A stretch of 64,000 nt of DNA from Plantactinospora endophytica (GTDB lineage: Bacteria > Actinomycetota > Actinomycetes > Mycobacteriales > Micromonosporaceae): NCBI RefSeq assembly GCF_016862915.1, contig NZ_BONW01000005.1, positions 62,001 through 126,000 of the forward strand, in the 5' to 3' direction. Below, piece by piece: positions 28,939 to 36,814 of the stretch. Under the pieces are notes generated by a model. The model was not told the origin of the DNA and made no database searches. It saw nothing but the letters and a program-made list of their open reading frames with translations. Numbering within the stretch: the stretch's first letter is position 1; every line of letters starts with the position of its first letter. A program made the translations under genes and the position numbers.

Positions 28939-29041
28939 GAGTTGTTTCTTCCTGGGCGGCGGTTCTCGAATCCGTCTGACGCGCGCCGCACCGGCCCAGT
29001 AGGCGATCGAGCAAGCAGGGTGGCACCGGGTGGTGGCGTGG

Positions 29042-29064
29042 CTGCGGCAGAGCGCGTGCCGCAG
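29042..29064 (-). terminator. Hairpin between the two cassettes
   Basis: CTGCGGCA (29042-29049) and TGCCGCAG (29057-29064) form a perfect 8-bp stem with a 7-base loop. It lies between the last gene of cassette B and the GntR gene of cassette A, so it could terminate cassette B transcription. No T-tract. Confidence 0.45.
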
Positions 29065-29138
29065 ACCGGAGCTATGCCCAGTAGTCCGGTGCCGTCATGA
29101 TGTGAGCCGACTCGGGGAGATGTCGTGCAACGAACGTT

Positions 29139-29579
29139 CTACTGTCTGCTGGCCTGTTCCTCTGCCAACTGCTTGGCCTCGGCGAGAACCTCGTCCAGAG
29201 CGTCGTCGGACAGCCCTTCTCTGCTGAGGATCGTGTACGCCACCAGGGTCTGCACCTGACCCATCGCCTCTGGACTCATGTCGAGCTGTACCGACTCGTC
29301 GAACACTGCCCTGATCAATGACTCCGCCTCGGAGGGATCGATTGGACCTGGGCCGTCAACCGTCCCAGCCCGAAGGTCGGCGACGAACTTGATGACCTCA
29401 GCTTCGTCGTATGTTCCCTCGAAACGTCGTTCGATGGCCAGGAAGAAGAGCGCGCTCAGTAGCGCCGGCCAACCATCCCATCCTTCGGCATCCAGCCTGC
29501 GCTCGTATTCGTCGTTCGCCTCGAAGTCGCCCTTGATCAGAGTCCGCGCGAACCCGACCACGTTATCTCTTATCATCAT
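29139..29579 (-). CDS. Cassette B gene 5: ~146-residue acidic helical protein
   Basis: The product begins MMIRDNVVGFARTLIKGDFE; FFLAIERRFEGTYDEAEVIK and SEAESLIRAVFDESVQLD parallel the cassette A protein at 26938. It ends in an acidic amphipathic helix (LAEAKQLAEEQASRQ). ATG at 29579 (or 29576) overlaps the membrane gene by up to 17 bases. No domain recognised; probably soluble. Confidence 0.65.
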   Translation of the reverse strand: MMIRDNVVGFARTLIKGDFEANDEYERRLDAEGWDGWPALLSALFFLAIERRFEGTYDEAEVIKFVADLRAGTVDGPGPIDPSEAESLIRAVFDESVQLDMSPEAMGQVQTLVAYTILSREGLSDDALDEVLAEAKQLAEEQASRQ

Positions 29580-30234
29580 CTTGCTTCCCTGTCCGCAGCC
29601 GTCTTTTGAGGTAGTTGATGGTGGCCCTGCCGACCAGCGCGGCGCCTAGGGCGGCTACTACAGTCGCCGAGACCGCCTCGTGTGCCGGCGGTGGTTGGAC
29701 GGGGCTTGATGGAGTGGTCGGGGTTGTCGTGGAAGCAGGACCACCGGAGGGCGGACGGTCCTCTTTGATGTGCCGTAAGGCAATCTTGGTGCCCTCCTCG
29801 ACCGCCTTCGTGGTCTCGGTGACGGCATCCTTGACGTCGTCGGCGCGCTTCGCGGTGCGGTCGAGGAAACTGGCGGCGCGGGTCCGGCGGTTTATCGCCT
29901 CGGCCGTCGCGCGCTCGCCATCCGGCATCGCTTCCGGTGCAGACGCGCGGGGTGACACGGTGCCCGGAGCGATTATGTTGACGTAGGCGGTGAGGTGTTC
30001 GGCGGCCTCGGATAGGAGCCGCGCGGTCTTGCCGGCCTTTTCCGCGGCAGTCCTGGTGTCTACGACCGCCTTCCGCATCGACCGGTTGTCGGTGCCCTGG
30101 GACGCTTCGGTGTAGGCGGCCTGCGCCTGTCTCGCTTCTTCCTCGGCGCGCTTGGCAGTCACGGCCGTCTCGTCGATCAGGCCGATGACGGTGCGGAACT
30201 GGGCCACAACATCGCCAACCGAGGTGCTGGCCAT
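29563..30234 (-). CDS. Cassette B gene 4: helical protein with C-terminal membrane segment
   Basis: The 223-residue product has polar helices (AQFRTVIGLIDETAVTAKRA, RTAAEKAGKTARLLSEAAEH), a Pro/Thr/Ser linker and one hydrophobic helix near the C-terminus (VSATVVAALGAALVGRATI) followed by Lys/Arg. The layout matches the cassette A protein, with which it shares DVVAQ, EASQGT and the 'APG' turn. ATG at 30234 overlaps the stop of the 85-residue gene. Confidence 0.68.
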   Translation of the reverse strand: MASTSVGDVVAQFRTVIGLIDETAVTAKRAEEEARQAQAAYTEASQGTDNRSMRKAVVDTRTAAEKAGKTARLLSEAAEHLTAYVNIIAPGTVSPRASAPEAMPDGERATAEAINRRTRAASFLDRTAKRADDVKDAVTETTKAVEEGTKIALRHIKEDRPPSGGPASTTTPTTPSSPVQPPPAHEAVSATVVAALGAALVGRATINYLKRRLRTGKQDDDKR

Positions 30235-30491
30235 CAGAGCCTCGACGCGTAGTCGCTTGCGGAATCTCCGCCGGATCGCAGCAGCTCGATGACCCGCGAG
30301 GACTCCCTCAACGCCTCATGCAGCCTCGTCGTGGCTGCCTCGACCTCGCTGTGTGCACTGTCGTGCGCGGTCGTGGCAGTCAGCAACCGAGCCTCTTCGA
30401 TCTGGCCCTGGACACCCTGCATCAAGGCCCCGCCGTCCTGGGCTGCCTGGTCGCCTCGGCTGATGGTCGCCTTAACTCCGGTGATGTCCAT
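30234..30491 (-). CDS. Cassette B gene 3: 85-residue helical protein
   Basis: Starts MDITGVKATISRGDQAAQDG and is helical throughout, with AHDSAHSEVEAA corresponding to HDSANDDAKAG of the cassette A protein. It ends SDYASRL. No named domain. Its stop overlaps the start of the membrane gene (ATGA). Confidence 0.65.
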   Translation of the reverse strand: MDITGVKATISRGDQAAQDGGALMQGVQGQIEEARLLTATTAHDSAHSEVEAATTRLHEALRESSRVIELLRSGGDSASDYASRL

Positions 30492-30527
30492 CAGGTTCGT
30501 CCCGAGTCTCTCGCAGAGTCGATCGGA

Positions 30528-30791
30528 TCAGCCGAGCACGCTGGCGTATTCGCGGGCGGCGGTGGCGCTGCCCTGGATCATCGTCGCCGCCTCGACCAGG
30601 CGCTGCTTCGTCTGCTCGGCGCGGCCTATAGCTTCGGCGATCTTGGGATGGCCGGTACCGGCGGCGACGGCCCTGAGTCGGGTGAGGACCTGTTCGGTGT
30701 TCTCGATCGCTGACCGAATCTGGTTGAGGGTGTTGTTTCCCTGGTCGGCGGCCTGGACGAGCGCGGCTTTGACTTCCTCGATGCTGGCCAT
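30528..30791 (-). CDS. Cassette B gene 2: 87-residue helical protein (DUF6244-like)
   Basis: The product starts MASIEEVKAALVQAADQGNN, like the cassette A copy at 28294, and has only a handful of substitutions near its C-terminal half (for example AIGRAEQTKQRLVEAA against AIHRAEQTKQRLIEAA). Nucleotides from 30631 to 30854 read identical to 28397-28620. The ATG at 30791 follows GGGGAGG. It leads the four-gene operon of cassette B. Confidence 0.7.
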   Translation of the reverse strand: MASIEEVKAALVQAADQGNNTLNQIRSAIENTEQVLTRLRAVAAGTGHPKIAEAIGRAEQTKQRLVEAATMIQGSATAAREYASVLG

Positions 30792-30874
30792 GCGATCCTC
30801 CCCGAGTGCCGGCTGCGGCGGGACGGTCGGAGGTTGAGCATCCCGGGCGGCCAACCGTTCGGCCGTCACGCTCG

Positions 30875-30925
30875 CGTGGTCGACCGAACACTATCCGAGA
30901 GCATGGGTCTGTGCAGCCCCGCCGA
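30875..30925 (-). promoter_or_regulatory. Promoter of cassette B operon
   Basis: Minus strand shows CTCGGATAGTGTTCG with a -10-like TAGTGT (complement of 30888-30893) and CGGCGGGGCTGC upstream (complement of about 30912-30923), the same elements as in cassette A. The shared block extends from 30900 down into the 87-residue gene. Confidence 0.5.
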
Positions 30926-30948
30926 CTCGGCTCGGGCTGATCCGTCTG

Positions 30949-31167
30949 CTACCTGCCTTCCGCGACGAAGACGCCGACGCCGTGCACGCTCTGGACCAGA
31001 CCTTCGGTCCGAAGCGCGTGCATGGCGTAGCGGATCACCGCATCCGAGACGTTGTGTTCGGCCTTCAGTTGGGCGGTCGAGGGCAGCTTGTCGCCGGGCT
31101 TCAACTCCCCAGCCTTGATCTGGCTGCGGATGTGATCGGCGAGCTTCTCCCATTTGGTGGCAGGCAT
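30949..31167 (-). CDS. Cassette B gene 1: GntR-type winged-helix regulator
   Basis: A 72-residue GntR DNA-binding domain without effector domain: WEKLADHIRSQIKAGELKPG, GDKLPSTAQLKAEHNVSDAV and a wing ending HGVGVFVAEGR. The ATG at 31167 follows CCAAGGAGTGCACCG. Its own promoter must lie in 31168-31300, where palindromes containing AACTAGTT are found, so autoregulation and control of the divergent DivIVA gene are likely. About 60% identical to the cassette A regulator. Confidence 0.82.
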   Translation of the reverse strand: MPATKWEKLADHIRSQIKAGELKPGDKLPSTAQLKAEHNVSDAVIRYAMHALRTEGLVQSVHGVGVFVAEGR

Positions 31168-31223
31168 CGGTGCACTCCTTGGTCTCCGCCCGCCATCAGA
31201 TCACGGCCGTAGTTCAGTCAGCA

Positions 31224-31280
31224 AGTTCGCGGTACAGCGAACTAGTTGGCTTGACTTAAGCGAACTAGTTCGCTTAGGTT
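31224..31280 (+). promoter_or_regulatory. Promoter with palindromic operators
   Basis: A perfect 20-bp palindrome TAAGCGAACTAGTTCGCTTA occupies 31257-31276. A rightward -35 TTGACT (31251-31256) and -10 TAGGTT (31275-31280) flank it with 18-bp spacing, so the palindrome lies in the promoter spacer. A second, imperfect copy AGCGAACTAGTTGGCT lies at 31236-31251, and AGTTCGC...GCGAACT forms an inverted repeat at about 31224-31243. AACTAGTT-type cores suit a dimeric GntR regulator. Confidence 0.6.
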
Positions 31281-31444
31281 CGTCCCTGCGAGTGCTCCTT
31301 GGTCTCCAACCTGCTGCTCTCGCACCTCCTGGTCGGGGCGGACGACTTTTCTTCGGGTTGTCCGTCCCGACCCCACACCCGGCCATGCACCACTGGCCGC
31401 CATGTGTGGATGTCCTGACGAGTCAAGGAGAGGTTGGTGATGTC

Positions 31445-31765
31445 GTGCGTCCCCTGCTTCGCCAGCTATTGGAGATCGAGCCCGAACGACCATGGCCGCC
31501 AGAGGCGGCGGATCACCGGTCGGCGGCGTATCGGCCGATGTGGCCGTCGCAGGTGCGGGCTCGCCGGTTCACCCCGGTCAGGCGCGGTCGCCGTGGCGTC
31601 GATCCGGCCGAGGTGAGGGTGTTTCTGGACCGGGTGGCCGGCGACCTGGCCTGGGCATATGCCGAGCTGGCGCGTACCCGGGAACAGAACGCCCGGATCA
31701 CGGACGCGTTGCGGCGCCGGCGGTCCGGGCAGGTGGCGTCGCCGCACGAGCTGGCCGGGCGCTGA
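31445..31765 (+). CDS. DivIVA-domain small protein
   Basis: The 106-residue product has Arg-rich VRARRFTPVRRGRRGVDPAE followed by VRVFLDRVAGDLAWAYAELA and a coiled helix (RTREQNARITDALRRRRSGQ), the first half of a DivIVA domain as seen in short DivIVA-like proteins of Micromonosporaceae. The GTG at 31445 is chosen because GGAGAGG lies 11 bases upstream; an ATG at 31385 in the same frame has no ribosome binding site. Transcription probably starts at the palindrome-containing promoter near 31251-31280. Downstream gene overlaps its stop. Confidence 0.7.
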   Translation: MRPLLRQLLEIEPERPWPPEAADHRSAAYRPMWPSQVRARRFTPVRRGRRGVDPAEVRVFLDRVAGDLAWAYAELARTREQNARITDALRRRRSGQVASPHELAGR

Positions 31766-32025
31766 TGGCCGGGCCGAGCCGCTTCGTCGTACACGTTCCG
31801 TTCACGGCGCCGGACCGGGCTGAGGCCCGGCAGTACGCCCGGATGCTGGCCCGGGTGCTCGGCCGGCTGCCGGAGGTGGACCCGGCCGAGGCCACGGTGT
31901 CCCCGGAGGACGACCAGAGTGTGCACTCCCGACTGTTCTGTGACCGGCTCCTGTCCGGTGGTCACCGCTGCGCGCTGCGGGCCGAGCACGAGGCGCCCTG
32001 CGCGGTCGTGGAGTCGGACCGGTGA
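31765..32025 (+). CDS. 86-residue hypothetical protein
   Basis: The product MAGPSRFVVHVPFTAPDRAE is followed by an Arg/Ala helix (RQYARMLARVLGRLPEVDPA) and ends SGGHRCALRAEHEAPCAVVE. Two Cys near the C-terminus (HRCAL, APCAV) and one in LFCDRL could bind metal. Its ATG overlaps the DivIVA-like stop, and its stop overlaps the zinc-finger gene, so the three are coupled. No family recognised. Confidence 0.65.
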   Translation: MAGPSRFVVHVPFTAPDRAEARQYARMLARVLGRLPEVDPAEATVSPEDDQSVHSRLFCDRLLSGGHRCALRAEHEAPCAVVESDR

Positions 32026-33242
32026 CCGGGGTACCGGTGGTGGTCTGTCGGGCCTGCGACGGGCTGACGTTCACCGTCGACACCTGCGTCTGCACCTACG
32101 ACGGGGATCGGCTCTTCGTCGAGGGCGACCGGCCCGGGGACGGTACGGCATACCGGGACTGTCAGCTCTGCCAGGGCGTCGGCAGGGTGGCCCGGCCGTG
32201 CCGCCCCTGCGGGCAGACCGGCCGGCGGCGGGCCCAGCTCGTGCTCACGATGGCGAACGTGGACACCGGGGCGGTGGCGTCGGCGAACGTCGTACCCGGG
32301 GTGGTGGAACCGGCCCCGTGGCCCGGCGGCGGCGACTGGCACCTGCCGCTGGCGCCGCTGGTCAGGGAACTCGCGGCAGCGGTCGGCGCCGGCTCGTGGC
32401 GCGACGTGCGGATGCCGAACCGGTCGCCGGACGGGCCGGTGGTGTTCCTGCCCCGAAGGTGGAAGCCGGGCCTGCCGGAGCCGACCCGCCGCGCCCTGGA
32501 GGCGGCGGCGATCGCGGCCGAGAGCGGCTGGCCGTGGTATCTCCTGCTCGGACGTACCGCCGTCGACCCGCCCCGGGACCTCGCCGCCGACCTGGGCCGG
32601 TGGTGCCGGCTCGCCGACCTGCTCTATCTGGACCTGGTGGTCGAGGCCCGTCGCCGCCACAGCCATGCCGACGACCTGTCCTGGAGCATCCGCTACGAGA
32701 TCCCGGGCGGTGCGGTGCCGGCCGAGGCGCATGGCTGGGCTGACGACCTGCCCGGCGCAATCGCGGCCACCACGCTGCACGACGCCATGTACGGCCTGAT
32801 CGAACGCGGTCGCGCCGCACCCGCGCACTATCTTGCCGGGCGCGACCGGGAGTGTCCGCAGGCGCCGAGCGTCGACCTCGACCAGCTCGAACGCCGGATC
32901 GTCGCCGACTGCACCGACGTGGCCACCGGGGCGGCGACGGCCGGCGCCCAGGCGGTCTGGCGGGACGGTCGCTGGTGGCACACCAGCCTGCGGACCGCCG
33001 GCACCACCGAGACGTTCGTCGAGCGGAGCACCGGCCAGATCGCGTGCCGCCAGGCAGTCGTCCTGCGGCGTGGGTGGCAGCCGCCGGCACCGGACCACCC
33101 ATCGGGTACGTCGACTGCCGCGACTGCGACCCGCACAGTCGGCTGCGGGCCTGCTCCTGCACGCTGGCCGGTCGACCTGCCGATCCGGACTGCGAGTTCT
33201 GTGCCGGCGCCGGCCGCAGCCCGTCCACGCTGCGCTGCATGA
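32022..33242 (+). CDS. Zinc-finger protein, N-terminal part (frameshifted gene)
   Basis: GTG start overlaps the 86-residue gene stop. The protein has Cys clusters VVCRACDGLTFTVDTCVCTY and DCQLCQGVGRVARPCRPCGQ, similar to DnaJ-type CXXCXGXG zinc fingers, followed by a ~250-residue region with WPWYLLLGRTAVDPPRDLAA. Near 33098-33100 the true reading appears to move to another frame: this frame continues into low-quality Pro/Ala/Thr-rich sequence and stops at 33242. It should be joined with 33074-34093. Function unknown. Confidence 0.65.
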   Translation: MTGVPVVVCRACDGLTFTVDTCVCTYDGDRLFVEGDRPGDGTAYRDCQLCQGVGRVARPCRPCGQTGRRRAQLVLTMANVDTGAVASANVVPGVVEPAPWPGGGDWHLPLAPLVRELAAAVGAGSWRDVRMPNRSPDGPVVFLPRRWKPGLPEPTRRALEAAAIAAESGWPWYLLLGRTAVDPPRDLAADLGRWCRLADLLYLDLVVEARRRHSHADDLSWSIRYEIPGGAVPAEAHGWADDLPGAIAATTLHDAMYGLIERGRAAPAHYLAGRDRECPQAPSVDLDQLERRIVADCTDVATGAATAGAQAVWRDGRWWHTSLRTAGTTETFVERSTGQIACRQAVVLRRGWQPPAPDHPSGTSTAATATRTVGCGPAPARWPVDLPIRTASSVPAPAAARPRCAA

Positions 33243-34093
33243 CCTGTGGGGACAGCCGACGGATCCACGACGGGCTGAACGTCACCGTCACCGATCTGGC
33301 GAGCCGGGTCGTACACCTGACCTGGCGGCCGGGGGAGGCGGTGCCGGCGCCGCTGGTCGCCACGGAGCCCGGCGGCCGGCCGGTGCACCAGCTTCCCGAC
33401 AACTACCGGCTCGGCGACCAGGCCGGCATTTTCGGGGTACGCCCGGAGGACCTGACCGAACTCGACGGCGGCAGTTCCCTCGACCAGGATCTCCGGTACG
33501 GCATCGTCACCCTGCCGTACGCCGGTGCCGATCCTCTGACCTGCTACCTGCACCGCGTCGGGCGGGGGCAGCCCGGCGCCCGGCTCCTCGTCGGCGCCAT
33601 CCGACCCGACGTTCCGGCCCTGGCCGAACTCGTCCGACTCGTGCTCGGCCTGCGGCTGGCGGTCACCATCACCGTCACCGACCACAGCCGCAACGCCGGA
33701 GATCCCCGCCTCGTCCAGGGTGACAGGTGGGACGTCACCGTCAGCGTGCCCGGGCTGCCGGTCGCGCCCGCCGAACCGCCCACCGGGCACACCCCGGAGG
33801 CGGCGACGGCGTTCTGCCTCGAATACCTCGAAAACGCGATCGCCGGCCGCGTACCCGCCGATCCGACCGAGCCGATCGCGGTCCCGCAGACACTGCGACC
33901 GGTCACTGTCGACGATCCGACGCCGTTGCTCCGACGTCTCGCCCGAGAACATCCCGGGCAGCCGGTCGCCGTCCACTACGGCGGTGTCACCTGTCAACTC
34001 CACCTGCGGGAGCGGGACGGTCTCGTCCGGCACCTGGCCACCGCGTCGACCCTCTCGGCCGCGCTCACCGACCTCGGCCTCCAGCCAGGATGA
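33074..34093 (+). CDS. Zinc-finger protein, C-terminal part (frameshifted gene)
   Basis: This frame carries VAAAGTGPPIGYVDCRDCDP, two more Cys clusters (LRACSCTLAGRPADPDCEFC and STLRCMTCGDSRRIHDG) and about 300 further residues ending LSAALTDLGLQPG. Adding one base around 33098-33100 joins it smoothly to the upstream half (GWQPPAPDHP then IGYVDCRDC). The GTG at 33074 is the first start here and overlaps the upstream half. Either the gene is a real frameshift mutant, a sequencing error is present, or two proteins are made. Confidence 0.6.
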   Translation: MAAAGTGPPIGYVDCRDCDPHSRLRACSCTLAGRPADPDCEFCAGAGRSPSTLRCMTCGDSRRIHDGLNVTVTDLASRVVHLTWRPGEAVPAPLVATEPGGRPVHQLPDNYRLGDQAGIFGVRPEDLTELDGGSSLDQDLRYGIVTLPYAGADPLTCYLHRVGRGQPGARLLVGAIRPDVPALAELVRLVLGLRLAVTITVTDHSRNAGDPRLVQGDRWDVTVSVPGLPVAPAEPPTGHTPEAATAFCLEYLENAIAGRVPADPTEPIAVPQTLRPVTVDDPTPLLRRLAREHPGQPVAVHYGGVTCQLHLRERDGLVRHLATASTLSAALTDLGLQPG

Positions 34094-34193
34094 GTCATCG
34101 GGCGGCAGGAATCCGGAACCGGTGCCGGCCGCCAGTCCCGGTTCATCGACGAGCGGCACCACACGGCGTACGACCGGCGGTACCCTGTGGCCC

Positions 34194-35732
34194 GTGATCG
34201 GCTCGGACACGACGACGGCGGCTCCGCAGCCGGGAACCCGCCCACCACGCCGTCGCCGTACGGTCGGGGCGGCGCTGGTGGAGGCGGTCGCCGTACTCGG
34301 CACCTCGTTGCGGCTGTTCGTCCGGCACTGGCCGGTGCTGTTCGCGCTCTTCTTCGCCGGAGCGGCGGTGCGGGAGTTCGTCGTACTGGGCGCGGTGCAG
34401 GCCAGCAAAATCAATGGCGTACTCGGACTGCTGGTGGTCATCCTCGGCCCGATCGCCACCCTGACCGCCCTGGTACTGATGCTGCGCGCCCTGCGCCCGT
34501 CACTGCCCTGGCTGGCAGCCACAACTGACGACCCGGCCCCGCCGAGCGACCCGGCCCCGACAACCGCACCAGCCCCGGCAACCGCACGGACCCCGACAAC
34601 CGCACCGGCTACGGGAAATGATTCGGAGACGGGAACAGAGACGGGAACGGCGGCGGTGGCGGGTGGCCGGCCGCGTCGCCGCAGGTCGCTCCTCGATCAT
34701 CTGGGCAGCGCGCTCGTGCCGTTCCTCGCCGTCTACGCCTCCTGGGGATACCTCCAGGAGGACATGGCCGAATATCTCTACCGGCTCTTCGCCGACACCT
34801 ACCTCGCCGACGCCACCATCTTCACCGACCCCGCCAAGGTCGCCGAGAACGCCGAGCGCCGCATTCCGCTCAGTCTCACCGGCACGATCGTGGCGGTCGT
34901 CGCCGTCGCGGTCGTACTGCGCTGGCTGTTGAGCAGATGGCAGGAGCGGTCCCGGATGGGCTGGCTCGGCATCCCCGGCGCGTACGTCGAGGTCATCTGG
35001 ATCTCCATCGTCGCCGCAACGGTCGCCCAGGCGCAGGAACCGGCGCTGCAATGGCTCCAGGACCGCCGCATCGTCGTCTGGCTGCTGGACTCCTGGCACA
35101 CGGTGGTGGACCAGCTCGGGCCACTGGCCGGGCCGGTCCGGGCCGGCGGGGCGTTCCTGGCCGGCGCGGCCGGCTCGGTGCAGGTGGCCGTGGTCGTACC
35201 GCTGGCCTGGCTGGCCGTCGGCGCGGTGGTGTACGGCCATCGGCTCGCCCCGCCGGCACCGTCGCCCGCCGACCTGATGGAGCGGGCCGCCCGGCGGTGG
35301 CGGGCGATGCCCCGACCGGTACGCGCCGTCGGGGCGAATCTCGGCGGCGACCTGCGGGAGCGGTTCACGCCGATGGTGCACAGCTTCCGGCTGATCGCCC
35401 GCGCCGGTCTGGCCCCGATGCTCTTCTTCTGCCTGGCCTTCCTGCTGGCGCAGACCGCCCGCGAGTGGCTGTGGGAGGCGGAGCGGCTGCTCATCGGCGG
35501 GCAGGACCTGGCGGCGGTGTGGGTGCCGCTGTCCGGGCCACTGGCGCTGCTCAACGACGCGTTCGGCACGGTGATACTGGCCTGCCTGCTCGGTGCCGCC
35601 GTCGACCGGGTACTCCGGATACAGCCGCCGACCCCGTCCGACACGTCCGGCGAGGCGTCGGACGGAACGTCGGGCGATGCCTCGGCCGAGGCGCCGTTCG
35701 GGGACGGTCAGCCGATGGGGAACTGGGCGTAG
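34194..35732 (+). CDS. Multi-pass membrane protein, about eight TM helices
   Basis: The 512-residue protein has hydrophobic segments (for example PVLFALFFAGAAVREFVVLG, LLVVILGPIATLTALVLMLR, VEVIWISIVAATVA, VVVPLAWLAVGAVVYGH and PMLFFCLAFLLAQTA). A long Pro/Thr/Ala/Glu linker lies at about 110-155 between the second and third. No motif is recognised. GTG start at 34194 is 7 bases after TACCCT and lacks a ribosome binding site, suggesting leaderless initiation. It converges on a three-gene operon of envelope proteins and may interact with them, which is inferred from position only. Confidence 0.75.
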   Translation: MIGSDTTTAAPQPGTRPPRRRRTVGAALVEAVAVLGTSLRLFVRHWPVLFALFFAGAAVREFVVLGAVQASKINGVLGLLVVILGPIATLTALVLMLRALRPSLPWLAATTDDPAPPSDPAPTTAPAPATARTPTTAPATGNDSETGTETGTAAVAGGRPRRRRSLLDHLGSALVPFLAVYASWGYLQEDMAEYLYRLFADTYLADATIFTDPAKVAENAERRIPLSLTGTIVAVVAVAVVLRWLLSRWQERSRMGWLGIPGAYVEVIWISIVAATVAQAQEPALQWLQDRRIVVWLLDSWHTVVDQLGPLAGPVRAGGAFLAGAAGSVQVAVVVPLAWLAVGAVVYGHRLAPPAPSPADLMERAARRWRAMPRPVRAVGANLGGDLRERFTPMVHSFRLIARAGLAPMLFFCLAFLLAQTAREWLWEAERLLIGGQDLAAVWVPLSGPLALLNDAFGTVILACLLGAAVDRVLRIQPPTPSDTSGEASDGTSGDASAEAPFGDGQPMGNWA

Positions 35733-36814
35733 CGCGGCATCGCACTCGCCTGGGTGATCCGCAGCGCGACCGGGGTGGCCGATCGGGGCAGCACGAAGTA
35801 CGCGACCGCCTCGAACGACCGCTGTGTCTCGTCGTCCGGGCGGCAGCCGGTACGCGGTACCCGGGCGTTGAACAGCTCGGCCGGATCGGCGCTGAACAGC
35901 CGACCGTCCCGGTCCTCCAGTTGCGGCCGGCAGCCGAGCAGTGCCTCGGGGCCGGAGAGTTCGATCGCCAGGGTGGCCCGCCAGGCCCGTACGCCGGGCG
36001 GCAGGGTGAAGGGCCGGTTGCCGTACCCGGGGACGGTGGTCTCGACCACCTCGACGAGGCGGATCCGGGCACCGGAGAAGCTCACCCAGCCGTCGGCTCC
36101 GGCGGTGACCGGCTGCCGGTCCTCCGCCCGGGAGTACTGCTGGTAGCCGTCCCTGACCCCCGGCGCGAGCGCCAGCGCCATCACCGGTATCAGCAACAGC
36201 AGTCCCCAGCGGTTGCGCCGCCACCAGCCGACCGGACGGCTGGGCGTTCCCGGTCCGTCCGATGTGGAGACAGCAGGGTCGGCTGTGGAGCCGACGGAGA
36301 CGGGATCGGACCCGCCGGCCCAGGGAAGGCTTGGCGCGGCGGACGGCGCCGCTGCGGCGACGCTGCTCGGTGCGACAGGCGCGCCGCTCAGTGCGACAGG
36401 CGCGGCGGTCGGTGCGGCAGGAACGGCGCTCGGCGCGACGGGCAGCGCGACGGTCGGTGCGGCATGCACAGGCGGCGGCGTGACGGGCGCGGGCTGCGGT
36501 GCGACAGGCGTGGAAGGCGGCGCGGTGGGCGGGGAGGTCGGCGGAGCCGTGGCCGGGGACGGCGGAGAGACCGGTGGTGCCGTGGTCGGGGGCGGCGCCG
36601 AGCCGGGTCGCGGGGCGGAGGGCGGAGCGGGTCGGGGGGCGTCGACCACCGGGAGGAGCGCGGTGTCGACCTCGGCGTACCGCAGGATCACCGTGTCCGG
36701 GCCGGTCCAGCGCGGCGGAGGGGCGAGTGCGTCCGCCTGCGGTGGCGGGGCCGGCGGCGAGGCGGACGGGTCCGGCCGTGGCGCGTACGGCACCGGTGGT
36801 GGTGGCTGGGTCAC
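35708..36814 (-). CDS. Pro-rich single-pass membrane protein, operon gene 3
   Basis: The 368-residue product has a Pro/Ala-rich N-terminal half with repeated (S/T)APP-type stretches (about 1-190), one TM helix (RNRWGLLLLIPVMALALAPG) and an extracytoplasmic beta-rich domain (VSFSGARIRLVEVVE, WRATLAIELSGPEALLGC, FEAVAYFVLPRSATPVAL). GTG at 36814 overlaps the stop of the preceding gene. The 3' end overlaps the convergent eight-TM gene by 25 bases. Same domain pattern as the two upstream genes, so the operon probably makes interacting envelope proteins. Confidence 0.7.
   Translation of the reverse strand: MTQPPPPVPYAPRPDPSASPPAPPPQADALAPPPRWTGPDTVILRYAEVDTALLPVVDAPRPAPPSAPRPGSAPPPTTAPPVSPPSPATAPPTSPPTAPPSTPVAPQPAPVTPPPVHAAPTVALPVAPSAVPAAPTAAPVALSGAPVAPSSVAAAAPSAAPSLPWAGGSDPVSVGSTADPAVSTSDGPGTPSRPVGWWRRNRWGLLLLIPVMALALAPGVRDGYQQYSRAEDRQPVTAGADGWVSFSGARIRLVEVVETTVPGYGNRPFTLPPGVRAWRATLAIELSGPEALLGCRPQLEDRDGRLFSADPAELFNARVPRTGCRPDDETQRSFEAVAYFVLPRSATPVALRITQASAMPRYAQFPIG

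Noticed and set aside
26938-31300. Cassettes considered as an integrated plasmid or phage
   Set aside because: Lower GC and GntR regulators suggest acquisition, but no integrase, excisionase, replication gene, tRNA or attachment-site duplication was seen.
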